Shown piece by piece: positions 8,614 to 16,759 of a stretch of DNA of 64,000 bases. The DNA comes from Diplocloster agilis (GTDB lineage Bacteria > Bacillota > Clostridia > Lachnospirales > Lachnospiraceae). Location of the stretch: positions 30,488 through 94,487 of the forward strand of contig NZ_JAHQCW010000002.1 of NCBI RefSeq assembly GCF_019042275.1, in the 5' to 3' direction. The notes below the pieces were generated by a model. The model searched no databases. It was not told the DNA's origin and saw only the letters and a list, made by a program, of their open reading frames with translations. Positions within the stretch are counted from its first letter, which is position 1. Each line of letters begins with the position of its first letter. The translations under genes and the position numbers were made by a program.

Positions 8614-9423
8614 ATGGAAGGAAATCAAACGCCGGATTCCAATTGTCAGAAGACCTCTGCCGCGTCCGCGCATACCCAGCAGTCTTTAACGTCCCAGCAG
8701 CATGTTCAGCAGCAATATGTATCACAACAGCAGCAATATATGCAGCAGGCGCAGGTTCAGCAAGGGCAGAAGCAGATGCAGCAGATGCGCCAACAAGCCC
8801 AACAGCAAATGCAGTCTCAGGCACAGCCTCAGCAACAGTCTCTGCAACAGTCGCAACAGCAGCCCCAGCAGCAGATGCAGCAGCACTCCCAGCAGGCACA
8901 AGCCGCCGGTGAGGGAGGCCCTTTATATCAGGCAAAATTGCCTTATCCCCCTGTTAAGGCGTTATGCGAGAACCGTACATATGCTTTTGCCATGTTGGAT
9001 AATGTGGGCGGTAACAATTCCGAAATGTCTGCGGTCAGCCTGTATTTTTACAATCATCTGCGGACCGCATACTGTGCGGAAATCGCCAGCTGTTTCCATC
9101 ATGTAAGCATTGTGGAGATGCATCATCTGGAGATCTTTGGCACGCTGGCGCTGCAGCTGGGGGTGGATCCCAGGCTCTGGACCCGTTCCAGAAATCAAAT
9201 GGCCTACTGGACTCCCCGGTATAATCAATATCCCGTGGAGCTTTCCCAACTGCTGACTTACGCAATACAGGGCGAGGAACGGGCGATCGAGAAATACCAG
9301 TATCAGCTCGAGCGTATAGAAGACTGTAATATTGTGGAAAATCTCAAGCGTATTATCCTGGATGAACAGATTCACATCCAAGTGTTTCAGGATCTTTATC
9401 AGCGATACGTCAGCAACTGCTAG
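8614..9423 (+). CDS. Ferritin-like protein with a glutamine-rich N-terminal region
   Basis: A 269-residue protein in two parts. Residues about 22-98 are roughly half glutamine, with Met, Ser and Ala, encoded by mixed CAG/CAA codons. Residues about 105-269 form a ferritin-like four-helix domain with the carboxylate-bridged di-metal pattern: Glu in SEMSAV, then E-M-H-H, then GEERAIEKY, then DEQIH. A metal-binding or oxidase role follows from the fold, but the substrate is unknown. Similar ferritin-like domains occur in clostridial spore or stress proteins. The ATG follows AGGAAAGGG. It appears monocistronic and ends in a strong terminator. Confidence 0.8.
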   Translation: MEGNQTPDSNCQKTSAASAHTQQSLTSQQHVQQQYVSQQQQYMQQAQVQQGQKQMQQMRQQAQQQMQSQAQPQQQSLQQSQQQPQQQMQQHSQQAQAAGEGGPLYQAKLPYPPVKALCENRTYAFAMLDNVGGNNSEMSAVSLYFYNHLRTAYCAEIASCFHHVSIVEMHHLEIFGTLALQLGVDPRLWTRSRNQMAYWTPRYNQYPVELSQLLTYAIQGEERAIEKYQYQLERIEDCNIVENLKRIILDEQIHIQVFQDLYQRYVSNC

Positions 9424-9459
9424 GCTGTTTCATCAACCGCCCGCAGTCTTGGGAATATT

Positions 9460-9546
9460 GAAAAGCAAAACTCCCGGAAAAAGTCATGGCGCTGTAAAAA
9501 CAGGCCGGTTTTTTCCGGGGTTTTTGCTTTTCATCCGTATTTTTTT
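9460..9546 (+). terminator. Intrinsic terminator after the ferritin-like gene
   Basis: A long AT-rich hairpin with arms at 9460-9482 and 9509-9532 and minor mismatches, followed by a run of T at 9540-9546. The stem contains CCCGG/CCGGGG. Confidence 0.8.
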
Positions 9547-9639
9547 GCGGTAGAATGGATGAAAAAGCAAAGTCAGCAAGAATGATGAAACGTTGTAAGC
9601 GGGACACGTGTATAATGATAGGCCGTTAGGAGGAGCGCT

Positions 9640-10500
9640 ATGCCAAATTATAGAATTGATGATATCGTATCCGTGATCGAATATATGGAAGAACATCTGA
9701 CGGAAAAACTGAATCTTGACCGTGTAGCAGACGCGGTCCATTATTCAAAATATCATTTACACCGCATGTTTACCGGCGCAGTAGGCATAACTCTGCATGA
9801 ATATCTTAACAGGCGGCGGCTGACGCAAAGCGCCAAGCTGCTGGTGTTTTCCGATAAAAATATTCTGGACATCGCGCTGCTTGCCGGCTATGAAAGCCAG
9901 CAGGCGTTCACGAATATATTTACCGCCATGTATAAGATGCCGCCCAGCAGATATCGGGAAAATGAAAAGTTTTACCCGCTTCAGCTAAAATATAATTTAA
10001 AAGGGAACTTTGAAATGCTTCATGTGAAAGACCAGATAAACTGGAAGATCGAATATGCAGCAGAAGAAGACATACCGCGCTGGATGGAACTGGTGCGGCT
10101 GGTCATTGACGGTTTCCCTTATTTGGACGAACAGGACTATATCAAGGTGCTAAGGCAACGAATTCAAACCGGACAGGCCCTGATCCTAAAAGACCGGCAG
10201 ATGGCCATTGGCATCCTGCTGTTTTCATATAATACCGGCAGCATAGATTTTATGGGCTGCCATCCCCTTTATCGAAACAGGGGGATTCAAAAGGCTTTTC
10301 TTCGAAAAGTTATGGACGAATTGCAAACCGGCCGGGACATCAGTATCACCACTTACCGGGAGGGCGACAAAGCGGATACCGGACAGCGCCGGGAAATCAA
10401 AGATCTGGGATTTGCGGAGGCCGAGCTTCTGACGGAGTTTGGGTACCCCACACAGCGCTTTGTATTATCTACGGCAGCACCAGATCAGCCGCTTCCCTGA
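9640..10500 (+). CDS. AraC family regulator fused to a GNAT acetyltransferase domain
   Basis: A 286-residue two-domain protein. Residues 8-105 are an AraC/XylS double helix-turn-helix (LNLDRVADAVHYSKYHLHRMF and ILDIALLAGYESQQAFTNIF, ending PPSRYR). Residues about 128-275 look like a GNAT domain, with the acetyl-CoA loop pattern YRNRGIQKAFLRKVM. In this architecture the second half may sense acyl-CoA or modify a small molecule or protein. The start follows TAGGAGGAGCGCT. Its last 32 bases overlap the end of the opposing GntR gene. The target genes are unknown. Confidence 0.85.
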   Translation: MPNYRIDDIVSVIEYMEEHLTEKLNLDRVADAVHYSKYHLHRMFTGAVGITLHEYLNRRRLTQSAKLLVFSDKNILDIALLAGYESQQAFTNIFTAMYKMPPSRYRENEKFYPLQLKYNLKGNFEMLHVKDQINWKIEYAAEEDIPRWMELVRLVIDGFPYLDEQDYIKVLRQRIQTGQALILKDRQMAIGILLFSYNTGSIDFMGCHPLYRNRGIQKAFLRKVMDELQTGRDISITTYREGDKADTGQRREIKDLGFAEAELLTEFGYPTQRFVLSTAAPDQPLP

Positions 10501-11911
10501 TGCCAAGCTTTACCAGCTGTTCCACCGCAAACCGGACTTCATACATCATGATTTCTTCCAATTGATCCGCATAGCCCTCTGAATCCCCCCGATCGAAAGA
10601 ATCCAGCAACGAGTCATAATAAGGCCGGTAGAATGCGTTGATGGCCTTCTGATCTCCATGCATATTCCGTGTGGGATATCCCCAGAAGAGCTGCTGCAGC
10701 AGCTCTTCGTACACGGTCCGGATGACACGGCTGGGAGACAGGGCGCAAATACATTCAAGGGATATATATACGACGAGTTCGTACCGATTTGCCTGCTTGA
10801 TGTATATAAGCCGTTCTTTCCAGCGGGTTCTGGATAAGGCGTCAAGGGTTGAAAGCGTGTCTTTTGCACATATTTTGCAGGATAAAGCCAGGAAATGCAG
10901 ACTCTCCGCAAAATCCAGCAGCCGTTTCCGGACGTTCGGCTGGGAAAAGTCGCAGTTTTTTGCGCATTCTTCCAATGGCAGGATCTGTGTGCCGACTCCG
11001 TTCACAGATCTGGTAGCGCCAATATTGCCCAGCAGCTGGAGCGTACGGCGGACCGTGCTGACGGAGACCTGTTTTTCTTTCGCCAGCCGTTCGAGAGAAG
11101 GCAAAAAGCTTTCGGCCTCATAATCTCCCCGGCTGATGCTGATCAGAAGCTCCATACCAAGGGAATAGCAGATCTGGGACGGCTTTTTATAACTGTTCCA
11201 GGAATAGGATATCTGCCGGTCTTTCGTGTCAGTTGGATTCATATCGTCATAAAACCGGCATAGCGCGGCGGATAACTCCTGCTGAAAATGCTCAACGCAC
11301 GTTCGAAGCTCCGGCCAGTTTTTTTGGCGGCAGCATTCTGTCATGGTGAGAAGAGGAGAACTCTCCTCCGGGAAGTTTTTCAGGTTCGTTGGGATACTCA
11401 GGAAAGGAGCTTGAAAAAACATGAACGTATGCCAGACAAAACGCATGAGCAGTTCATTGTGCAAAGCGCCATAGATCCGCTGGAGATGCTGCATCATAGA
11501 ATAGGGCGGAAGAATATCCCTTAGCATGGCAAGCCGGTCGATCTCATCCAGCAATTGGGGCGATGCGCTTTTTAAACCCAGCCATTGGGCGTGGCTGAAC
11601 AAAGGGCGCATGGATCGGCTCAGATCGATCAGGGCGTTTTGGCGCACCGAGAAAAAATCCCGGATATGCTGTTGGATTTCCGATTCCTTGTAGGCAATTT
11701 TTACCGTAGCCCCCATTCTTTTGGTGAGATCGATATACCCATTATGTTTAAGCCTGAGGTACGCGGCCCGAACCGTATCCCACGAAACCTGAAGAAACCT
11801 GCTGGCTTCCTCTATGGTAGGCAGATGATCTGCGTACCGGTATGTACCGAATTCTATTTGGGTAACCAGGATATTGTAAACCACCTGGTACAATTCCATA
11901 TCTTTTTCCAA
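10469..11911 (-). CDS. Large GntR family regulator with two winged-helix domains
   Basis: A 480-residue regulator. Residues 5-72 are a GntR winged helix (HLPTIEEASRFLQVSWDTVRAAY). A second GntR-like winged helix lies at about 265-318 (LERLAKEKQVSVSTVRRTLQ). The rest is helical and I cannot assign it to a known ligand domain. The start is probably the TTG at 11911, 7 bases after GGAGAGGG, since the ATG at 11899 lies too far from it. Its 3' end overlaps the AraC-GNAT gene by 32 bases tail to tail. It is divergent from the histidine kinase gene, whose promoter may be its target. Confidence 0.75.
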   Translation of the reverse strand: MEKDMELYQVVYNILVTQIEFGTYRYADHLPTIEEASRFLQVSWDTVRAAYLRLKHNGYIDLTKRMGATVKIAYKESEIQQHIRDFFSVRQNALIDLSRSMRPLFSHAQWLGLKSASPQLLDEIDRLAMLRDILPPYSMMQHLQRIYGALHNELLMRFVWHTFMFFQAPFLSIPTNLKNFPEESSPLLTMTECCRQKNWPELRTCVEHFQQELSAALCRFYDDMNPTDTKDRQISYSWNSYKKPSQICYSLGMELLISISRGDYEAESFLPSLERLAKEKQVSVSTVRRTLQLLGNIGATRSVNGVGTQILPLEECAKNCDFSQPNVRKRLLDFAESLHFLALSCKICAKDTLSTLDALSRTRWKERLIYIKQANRYELVVYISLECICALSPSRVIRTVYEELLQQLFWGYPTRNMHGDQKAINAFYRPYYDSLLDSFDRGDSEGYADQLEEIMMYEVRFAVEQLVKLGIREAADLVLP

Positions 11912-12051
11912 CGTTGATCCCTCTCCTTATTAATGAAAAATCGGTCATGGTTCAAAAATCAGTATAGCATTTATTTCGTATTATTTCTACTTTGCAAAAA
12001 TGGGTATGCGAAAACGGGTAACCCCTTGGAATCTGCCGGTATGCAATATGG

Positions 12052-12080
12052 TTGCTATTTTTGTCAGATTTTGTTATACT
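12052..12080 (+). promoter_or_regulatory. Promoter of the hybrid histidine kinase gene
   Basis: TTGCTA (12052-12057) and TATACT (12075-12080) with a 17-base spacer. The leader that follows (about 12087-12180) contains CTGATTC/GAATCAG and repeated GGCTGAAA words that could fold, but I recognise no known RNA class. Confidence 0.6.
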
Positions 12081-12186
12081 CTACAGTATAAATTGGGATA
12101 TGAACAAGGTGTGGCTCGGCTGAAATAGCTGATTCATCGGCTGAAACACCAAATACAGGAATCAGTTATTTGTACCGAAGGAGAAC

Positions 12187-14544
12187 ATGATGGATTCATT
12201 AGAGAGTTTAAAGAAACGGGCCGGCTATTTTCCATGGATGCTGGATGAATATATAGGCAACGCTTACGTAAGCGACATTGAGACCTATGAACTGCTGTAT
12301 CTCAATAAAACCGCCTGCGAGACACTGGGCCGTTCGTTTCAATCGATGGTTGGCTGTAAGTGCTACGAGGTCATTCAGGGCCGCACTTCCCCCTGCCCTT
12401 TTTGCACCAACGACCGTATAACAGAAACGGAATTCTATGAATGGGAATTTTATAATCCGGTATTAGACCGCACCTTTATGATCAAAAACCGGATCGTGGA
12501 CTGGAATGGGCGCAGGGCGAGGCTGGAGCTGTCGCATGACAATTACAGCCTGGAATATAAGCTGGCAAAAAAGGACCGGGAGCGGGAAGCGATTCTAAGG
12601 ACCATTCCCGGCGGACTGGCCCGGGTGGACGCCCGGGATATGAGCACGATCCTTTGGTACGGCGGTGGATTTTTGCAGATGATCGGTTATACCCAGGAAC
12701 AATTTGAAGAAGAATTACATTCCCAGTGTCTCTATATGCATCCGGAGGACAAAGAGCGTGCCATCACTTTGATGAAAAACGCGATGAAAACAGGTGAGGA
12801 TACTATTATGGAAGCGCGTATCATCACCCGGGATAAAAGAACAAAGATCTGCACGATTACACTGAGTTATGTCAGCAGCCAGGACAGCTGGGATGGCATT
12901 GAATCCTTTTACAGTGTCGGCATTGATATGACAGAGGAACGGGAAGAACAGGAGAGACAGCATATGGCGTTGGAAGACGCCTATCACGCGGCCCGGGTGG
13001 CAAGTTCGGCCAAGAGCGACTTCCTTTCCTCCATGTCCCATGATATCCGTACGCCCATGAACGCAATCATGGGTATGGCCGCAATTGCACAGGCCAATCT
13101 GGACTCCCCTGATAAGCTTCGGGACTGTCTGAACAAAATAGGCACTTCCAGCAGGCATCTGTTAAGCCTGATCAACGAAGTCCTGGATATGTCCAAAATC
13201 GAAAGCGGCAGGATCGATCTCACCCTGGAAGAGGTCAATCTCCCGGATCTGATTCAGAGTGTCACAGATGTGTGCCGCCCGCTGATCACCGAAAAGAAGC
13301 AGCAGTTCCAGATCAGTATCGGCCAGGTAAGCCACGAGAAGGTTATCGCGGATGGCGACCGGTTACAGCAGATTCTGATGAATCTGCTTTCAAATGCCAT
13401 AAAATATACGCCGGAAGGCGGCAGCATCAGCCTGAGAATGGATGAAACCCGTACCCTTTCTTCCGGCAAAAGCCAGTATGAATTTATCTGTACGGACAAT
13501 GGCATCGGGATCTCCGAAGAATTCATGCCTTATCTGTTCGAGCCCTTCTCGCGGGCGGAGGACCCCCGCATCAGCAAATTGCAGGGGACGGGGCTTGGGA
13601 TGGCGATTACGGACAATATCGTCCGTATCATGAACGGTACGATCGAGGTGGAAAGTGAGCTGGGTGCAGGAAGCAAATTCACCGTATCGATTCCGCTGGA
13701 ACTATGTGAGAAAGAGGAATCGGGCAATCGTGAGCTGGCCGGTCTGCCGGTGCTGGTGGTGGATGACGATCAGATAACATGTGAAAGCGCCACGGCGCTT
13801 TTAAACGAATTGGGAATGAAGGGCTGCTGGGTATTATCCGGAGCGGAGGCCCTGCGCATGGTTTCTGAAGCACACGCGCAAAAAGAGGATTTCTACGCCG
13901 TTATCCTGGACTGGAAGATGCCGGAGATGGACGGTTTGGAAACCTTAAAAGAGATAAGGAAATCACTGGGTAAAGATGTCCCTATTATCATTATCTCCGC
14001 ATACGATTATTCCGACATCGAGGAAGAATTTCTGCGTGCAGGCGCCGATGCTTTTATTACCAAGCCCCTCTTTAAGTCCAAAATGCTGCAGGTCCTGCAG
14101 TTATTCCTGGATTCCGACAAGCTGGAGACAGCAGCCTCGGAGGAAGAAAAATGGCCGGTTCTGTACGGCAGGCGTGTACTGCTTGTGGAGGATAATGATC
14201 TGAACCGTGAGATCGCTGTGGAACTGCTGCAAATGCAGCATATAGACGTGGATACCGTAGAAAACGGGCAGCTGGCTCTGGATACTTTTCAAGCTTCGGC
14301 CCCCGGATTTTATGACGCTATTTTGATGGACATCCAGATGCCGGTTATGAACGGATACGACGCCGCCGGCTCCATCCGTTCTCTGGAACGAAGCGACGCG
14401 CAGACAGTCCCTATTGTGGCGATGACAGCGGACGCTTTTGCCGCCGATGTGGTCAAGGCCCGCAGCGCCGGCATGAACGACCATATTGCGAAGCCTATAG
14501 ATATAAACAGGCTGCTGGAGGTTCTGCATAATTTGCTGTCGTAA
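12187..14544 (+). CDS. Hybrid sensor histidine kinase with two PAS and two receiver domains
   Basis: A 785-residue cytosolic hybrid kinase with no membrane segment. Order: PAS-like domain at about 20-115 with a cysteine cluster C57, C59, C70, C73; second PAS with PAC at about 132-250; HisKA with phospho-acceptor His285 in SMSHDIRTP; HATPase_c at about 385-510 (NLLSNAIKYTPEGG, DNGIGI, GTGLGM); REC1 at about 525-645 (VILDWKMPEMDG); REC2 at about 665-785 (ILMDIQMPVMNG). No HPt or output domain is present, so phosphate must go to another protein. ATG codons at 12187 and 12190 both follow GAAGGAG. The signal is unknown; the cysteines suggest metal or redox sensing. Confidence 0.9.
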   Translation: MMDSLESLKKRAGYFPWMLDEYIGNAYVSDIETYELLYLNKTACETLGRSFQSMVGCKCYEVIQGRTSPCPFCTNDRITETEFYEWEFYNPVLDRTFMIKNRIVDWNGRRARLELSHDNYSLEYKLAKKDREREAILRTIPGGLARVDARDMSTILWYGGGFLQMIGYTQEQFEEELHSQCLYMHPEDKERAITLMKNAMKTGEDTIMEARIITRDKRTKICTITLSYVSSQDSWDGIESFYSVGIDMTEEREEQERQHMALEDAYHAARVASSAKSDFLSSMSHDIRTPMNAIMGMAAIAQANLDSPDKLRDCLNKIGTSSRHLLSLINEVLDMSKIESGRIDLTLEEVNLPDLIQSVTDVCRPLITEKKQQFQISIGQVSHEKVIADGDRLQQILMNLLSNAIKYTPEGGSISLRMDETRTLSSGKSQYEFICTDNGIGISEEFMPYLFEPFSRAEDPRISKLQGTGLGMAITDNIVRIMNGTIEVESELGAGSKFTVSIPLELCEKEESGNRELAGLPVLVVDDDQITCESATALLNELGMKGCWVLSGAEALRMVSEAHAQKEDFYAVILDWKMPEMDGLETLKEIRKSLGKDVPIIIISAYDYSDIEEEFLRAGADAFITKPLFKSKMLQVLQLFLDSDKLETAASEEEKWPVLYGRRVLLVEDNDLNREIAVELLQMQHIDVDTVENGQLALDTFQASAPGFYDAILMDIQMPVMNGYDAAGSIRSLERSDAQTVPIVAMTADAFAADVVKARSAGMNDHIAKPIDINRLLEVLHNLLS

Positions 14545-14601
14545 ATATTTTATAGGCGTTCCAGACGTTAGTAAGCGTTGATAACTGAATACAGACTTTC
14601 C

Positions 14602-14664
14602 AGAGTATATGCTTTTTTCCGTCCCTATCCATTTGAGTGTGAAAAGCCTCTGTACTCTTTTTTT
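14602..14664 (+). terminator. Probable terminator after the histidine kinase gene
   Basis: AGAGTA (14602-14607) pairs with TACTCT (14653-14658), with an inner GCTTTT/AAAAGC stem, followed by TTTTTT and G. The branched loop makes it weaker than a simple hairpin. Confidence 0.6.
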
Positions 14665-14745
14665 GTGTCGGTTATTTTCAGTGATGAGATACTGCGGGCG
14701 ACTAAGATACTGTTTAGAAAATTTCATAAAACAGGAGAGAGATTA

Positions 14746-15273
14746 ATGAATGAAAATGATCTGAGAGTGATAAAAACGCTGGAGGCCGTAGAGTCGTCTT
14801 TTCTGGATATGCTGGAAGAACTGCCGTTTGAAAAAATAACGGTCAGGGAGCTTTCCCGCAGGGCAAAAATCAATACAGGTACCTTTTATCTTCATTTTCA
14901 GAATATCGACGATCTTCACGATAGGCTGATACAGGTATTTTTGGACAAATTTATTGCTTCCATGGATTATTTTCCGCTTTTTCTTACACAGCCGGAACAG
15001 TTTCTGGATAAACTTAAGGATACCATTCATCAAAATCTCGATCACTGCTGCCGGCTCTTTCGGCATCGGGATATGTCGCTGTCGGAACCTTATCTGATCA
15101 AACTACTAACGAAGAAGATTTACGAATCCTGTCCGCTTGAAAACAGCAGGGAAAATGATATCCGGCTGGAGGCCGTGCTGACCAGCCTGCTTCATATGAA
15201 TCTGAAGTATGACCAGGAATGCCCGGAGATTATCCAAAAGGTCTTTTCCGATATGATCCGGGGACTGTTTTAA
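14746..15273 (+). CDS. TetR/AcrR family transcriptional regulator
   Basis: A 175-residue one-component regulator. The N-terminal helix-turn-helix reads ITVRELSRRAKINTGTFYLHF at about residues 28-48, followed by helical ligand-binding sequence, which resembles the TetR C-terminal group common in Firmicutes. ATG 14746 is preferred because ACAGGAGAGAG lies just upstream; the longer frame from 14578 runs through the terminator region. It sits before a metallophosphoesterase gene with a 95-base gap, which could be co-transcribed. The ligand is unknown. Confidence 0.82.
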   Translation: MNENDLRVIKTLEAVESSFLDMLEELPFEKITVRELSRRAKINTGTFYLHFQNIDDLHDRLIQVFLDKFIASMDYFPLFLTQPEQFLDKLKDTIHQNLDHCCRLFRHRDMSLSEPYLIKLLTKKIYESCPLENSRENDIRLEAVLTSLLHMNLKYDQECPEIIQKVFSDMIRGLF

Positions 15274-15368
15274 GACCCGGAAGGTAAGTGGAAGCGCAGC
15301 GATTTGCAAAATCTTCGGAATATTCATTCATATCGATATCTATATAGAAAGCAGGAGGAGAAAACGCT

Positions 15369-16484
15369 GTGGTTATATTTATATTAGTTGGGATGCTGCT
15401 AGCACTGGCATCCGGCCTTTATTGGCTGACAGGCAGATGGCTGTCGCTCTATGGAATCCCGGTTAAGAAATGGAACATCCGTCTGCTGCGGGTTGGCGCA
15501 GTATTGGCTGTGGCCTTATTGTGCTGGCTGTGGAGAATGACTCTACTGATTGCGCTGCACCTGATGGCTTTGTTCTTTTTGATGGATGTGGGGGCTTTTG
15601 TCATACGGCGTGTGGGGAGAAAGTGCAGGGAAGAGAGATGGTACCGGACCTTTCGCAGTATTTACCACAGCGGCCTTGTCCCGGTTTGTATCACATGCCT
15701 GCTTCTCGGTTTCGGCGCTTACCAAATAAGAAATATTGTCCCAACGGAATATACCATTTCCACGGATAAAGTCCAAGCTAATTATAGAGTAATTTTGCTG
15801 ACAGACCTCCACTATGATACGATTCAAAACCGGAATGTACTAAAAAATAAAATAGATGAAATAAATGCATGGAACCCTGACCTGATTGTGCTTGGCGGGG
15901 ATATTGTGGAGGAGGGCACTTCAAAGACGTCTATGGAGGAGGCCTTTCAAGTATTGGGCGGGCTTAAGAGCACCTTCGGCACTTACTATGTGTACGGAAA
16001 TCATGACCGGCAGGATTATGCGGATGCGGCTTCCGGGGCACGCACCTATACCGTGCAGGAACTGCAGGATGCAATTGAATCTAATGGTATCACTATTTTG
16101 TGTGACCGGTGGGTTCCTGTGGGAGAAGAGCTGGTGCTTGCCGGCAGAAACGATGTGTCCACACGGGACGGACGGGCCGCCGCGAAATACCTGTTAAAAG
16201 ATGCGGATCTGAACCGGTTTATCATAACAGCCGACCACCAGCCTGTTGAGACAAAAGAGAATGCCAAGCTGGGTGTGGATCTGCAGCTGTCCGGCCATAC
16301 CCATGCGGGTCAGATATTTCCGGTGGGCTATTTTACAGACTGGTTCCTTGAGCCGAACTATGGGAAATATGAGATGGAGGGATGCACGCTAATCGTATCC
16401 TCCGGAGTTGCCGGATGGGGTTTTCCTGCCCGTACACAGGGAAAATGTGAATATGTTGTGATAGACATTATTCCAGATAAATAA
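15369..16484 (+). CDS. Membrane-anchored metallophosphoesterase (YkuE/YaeI-like)
   Basis: A 371-residue protein with about four N-terminal hydrophobic segments (roughly 2-15, 38-53, 55-73 and 96-115), then a calcineurin-like phosphoesterase domain. Metal ligands follow the family pattern: DLHYD, GGDIVE, GNHD, ADHQP and GHTHAGQ. By analogy with YaeI/YkuE it may hydrolyse membrane-linked pyrophosphates or phospholipids at the membrane; the substrate is not deducible. The start is the GTG at 15369 with AGGAGGAG upstream. It is followed by a terminator. Confidence 0.87.
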   Translation: MVIFILVGMLLALASGLYWLTGRWLSLYGIPVKKWNIRLLRVGAVLAVALLCWLWRMTLLIALHLMALFFLMDVGAFVIRRVGRKCREERWYRTFRSIYHSGLVPVCITCLLLGFGAYQIRNIVPTEYTISTDKVQANYRVILLTDLHYDTIQNRNVLKNKIDEINAWNPDLIVLGGDIVEEGTSKTSMEEAFQVLGGLKSTFGTYYVYGNHDRQDYADAASGARTYTVQELQDAIESNGITILCDRWVPVGEELVLAGRNDVSTRDGRAAAKYLLKDADLNRFIITADHQPVETKENAKLGVDLQLSGHTHAGQIFPVGYFTDWFLEPNYGKYEMEGCTLIVSSGVAGWGFPARTQGKCEYVVIDIIPDK

Positions 16485-16501
16485 ATGAAGGGGAACGCTT
16501 G

Positions 16502-16529
16502 AGAGGCATGTTAGGACATGCTTCTTTTT
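16502..16529 (+). terminator. Terminator of the metallophosphoesterase gene
   Basis: The AGAGGCATGT arm (16502-16511) pairs with ACATGCTTCT (16516-16525) with one G-T wobble, then continues into T-rich sequence ending at 16529. Confidence 0.75.
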
Positions 16530-16530
16530 C

Positions 16531-16591
16531 GTACCATAAAAGTGCAGTTGTCAGAGTTAATTACTCTCTATCACCTACACTTTTATGGTAC
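16531..16591. repeat. Perfect 14-bp inverted repeat, small mobile-element-like or structured RNA
   Basis: GTACCATAAAAGTG (16531-16544) is exactly reversed at 16578-16591, with a 33-base loop that itself holds GAGT/ACTC. It sits just after a terminator, has no T-tail, and is followed by a stretch of short direct repeats. It could be a miniature element remnant or a retained hairpin. Confidence 0.5.
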
Positions 16592-16615
16592 TAAAATGCC
16601 CTCCGCGGGATCGTA

Positions 16616-16675
16616 CGGCGGCAGAATGCGCAGAATGGCAGAATGGAAGAGGCCGATTAAGGCCGATTAAGAACA
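16616..16675. repeat. Short direct repeats
   Basis: The words CAGAATG (three copies) and GGCCGATTAA (two adjacent copies) occur in this stretch between the inverted repeat and the next promoter. No gene or known site is seen here. Confidence 0.5.
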
Positions 16676-16680
16676 TCTAC

Positions 16681-16709
16681 TTGAAGTTCTTACCCAAAAT
16701 GTATATAAT
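16681..16709 (+). promoter_or_regulatory. Promoter of the radical SAM/DUF2344/rng operon
   Basis: TTGAAG (16681-16686) and TATAAT (16704-16709) are separated by 17 bases. Just downstream, TTAGAT-TGT-ATCTAA (16713-16727) is a small dyad that could be an operator. Confidence 0.7.
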
Positions 16710-16759
16710 AATTTAGATTGTATCTAATTTGGAAAGAAATAGGAATTGAAAGGAATAAG

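Noticed and set aside
8517..8935. Ala- and Ser-rich reading frames on both strands over the poly-Q gene
   Set aside because: They are frame shadows of the CAG/CAA-rich coding sequence and have no ribosome site; the ferritin-like frame is the one with motifs.
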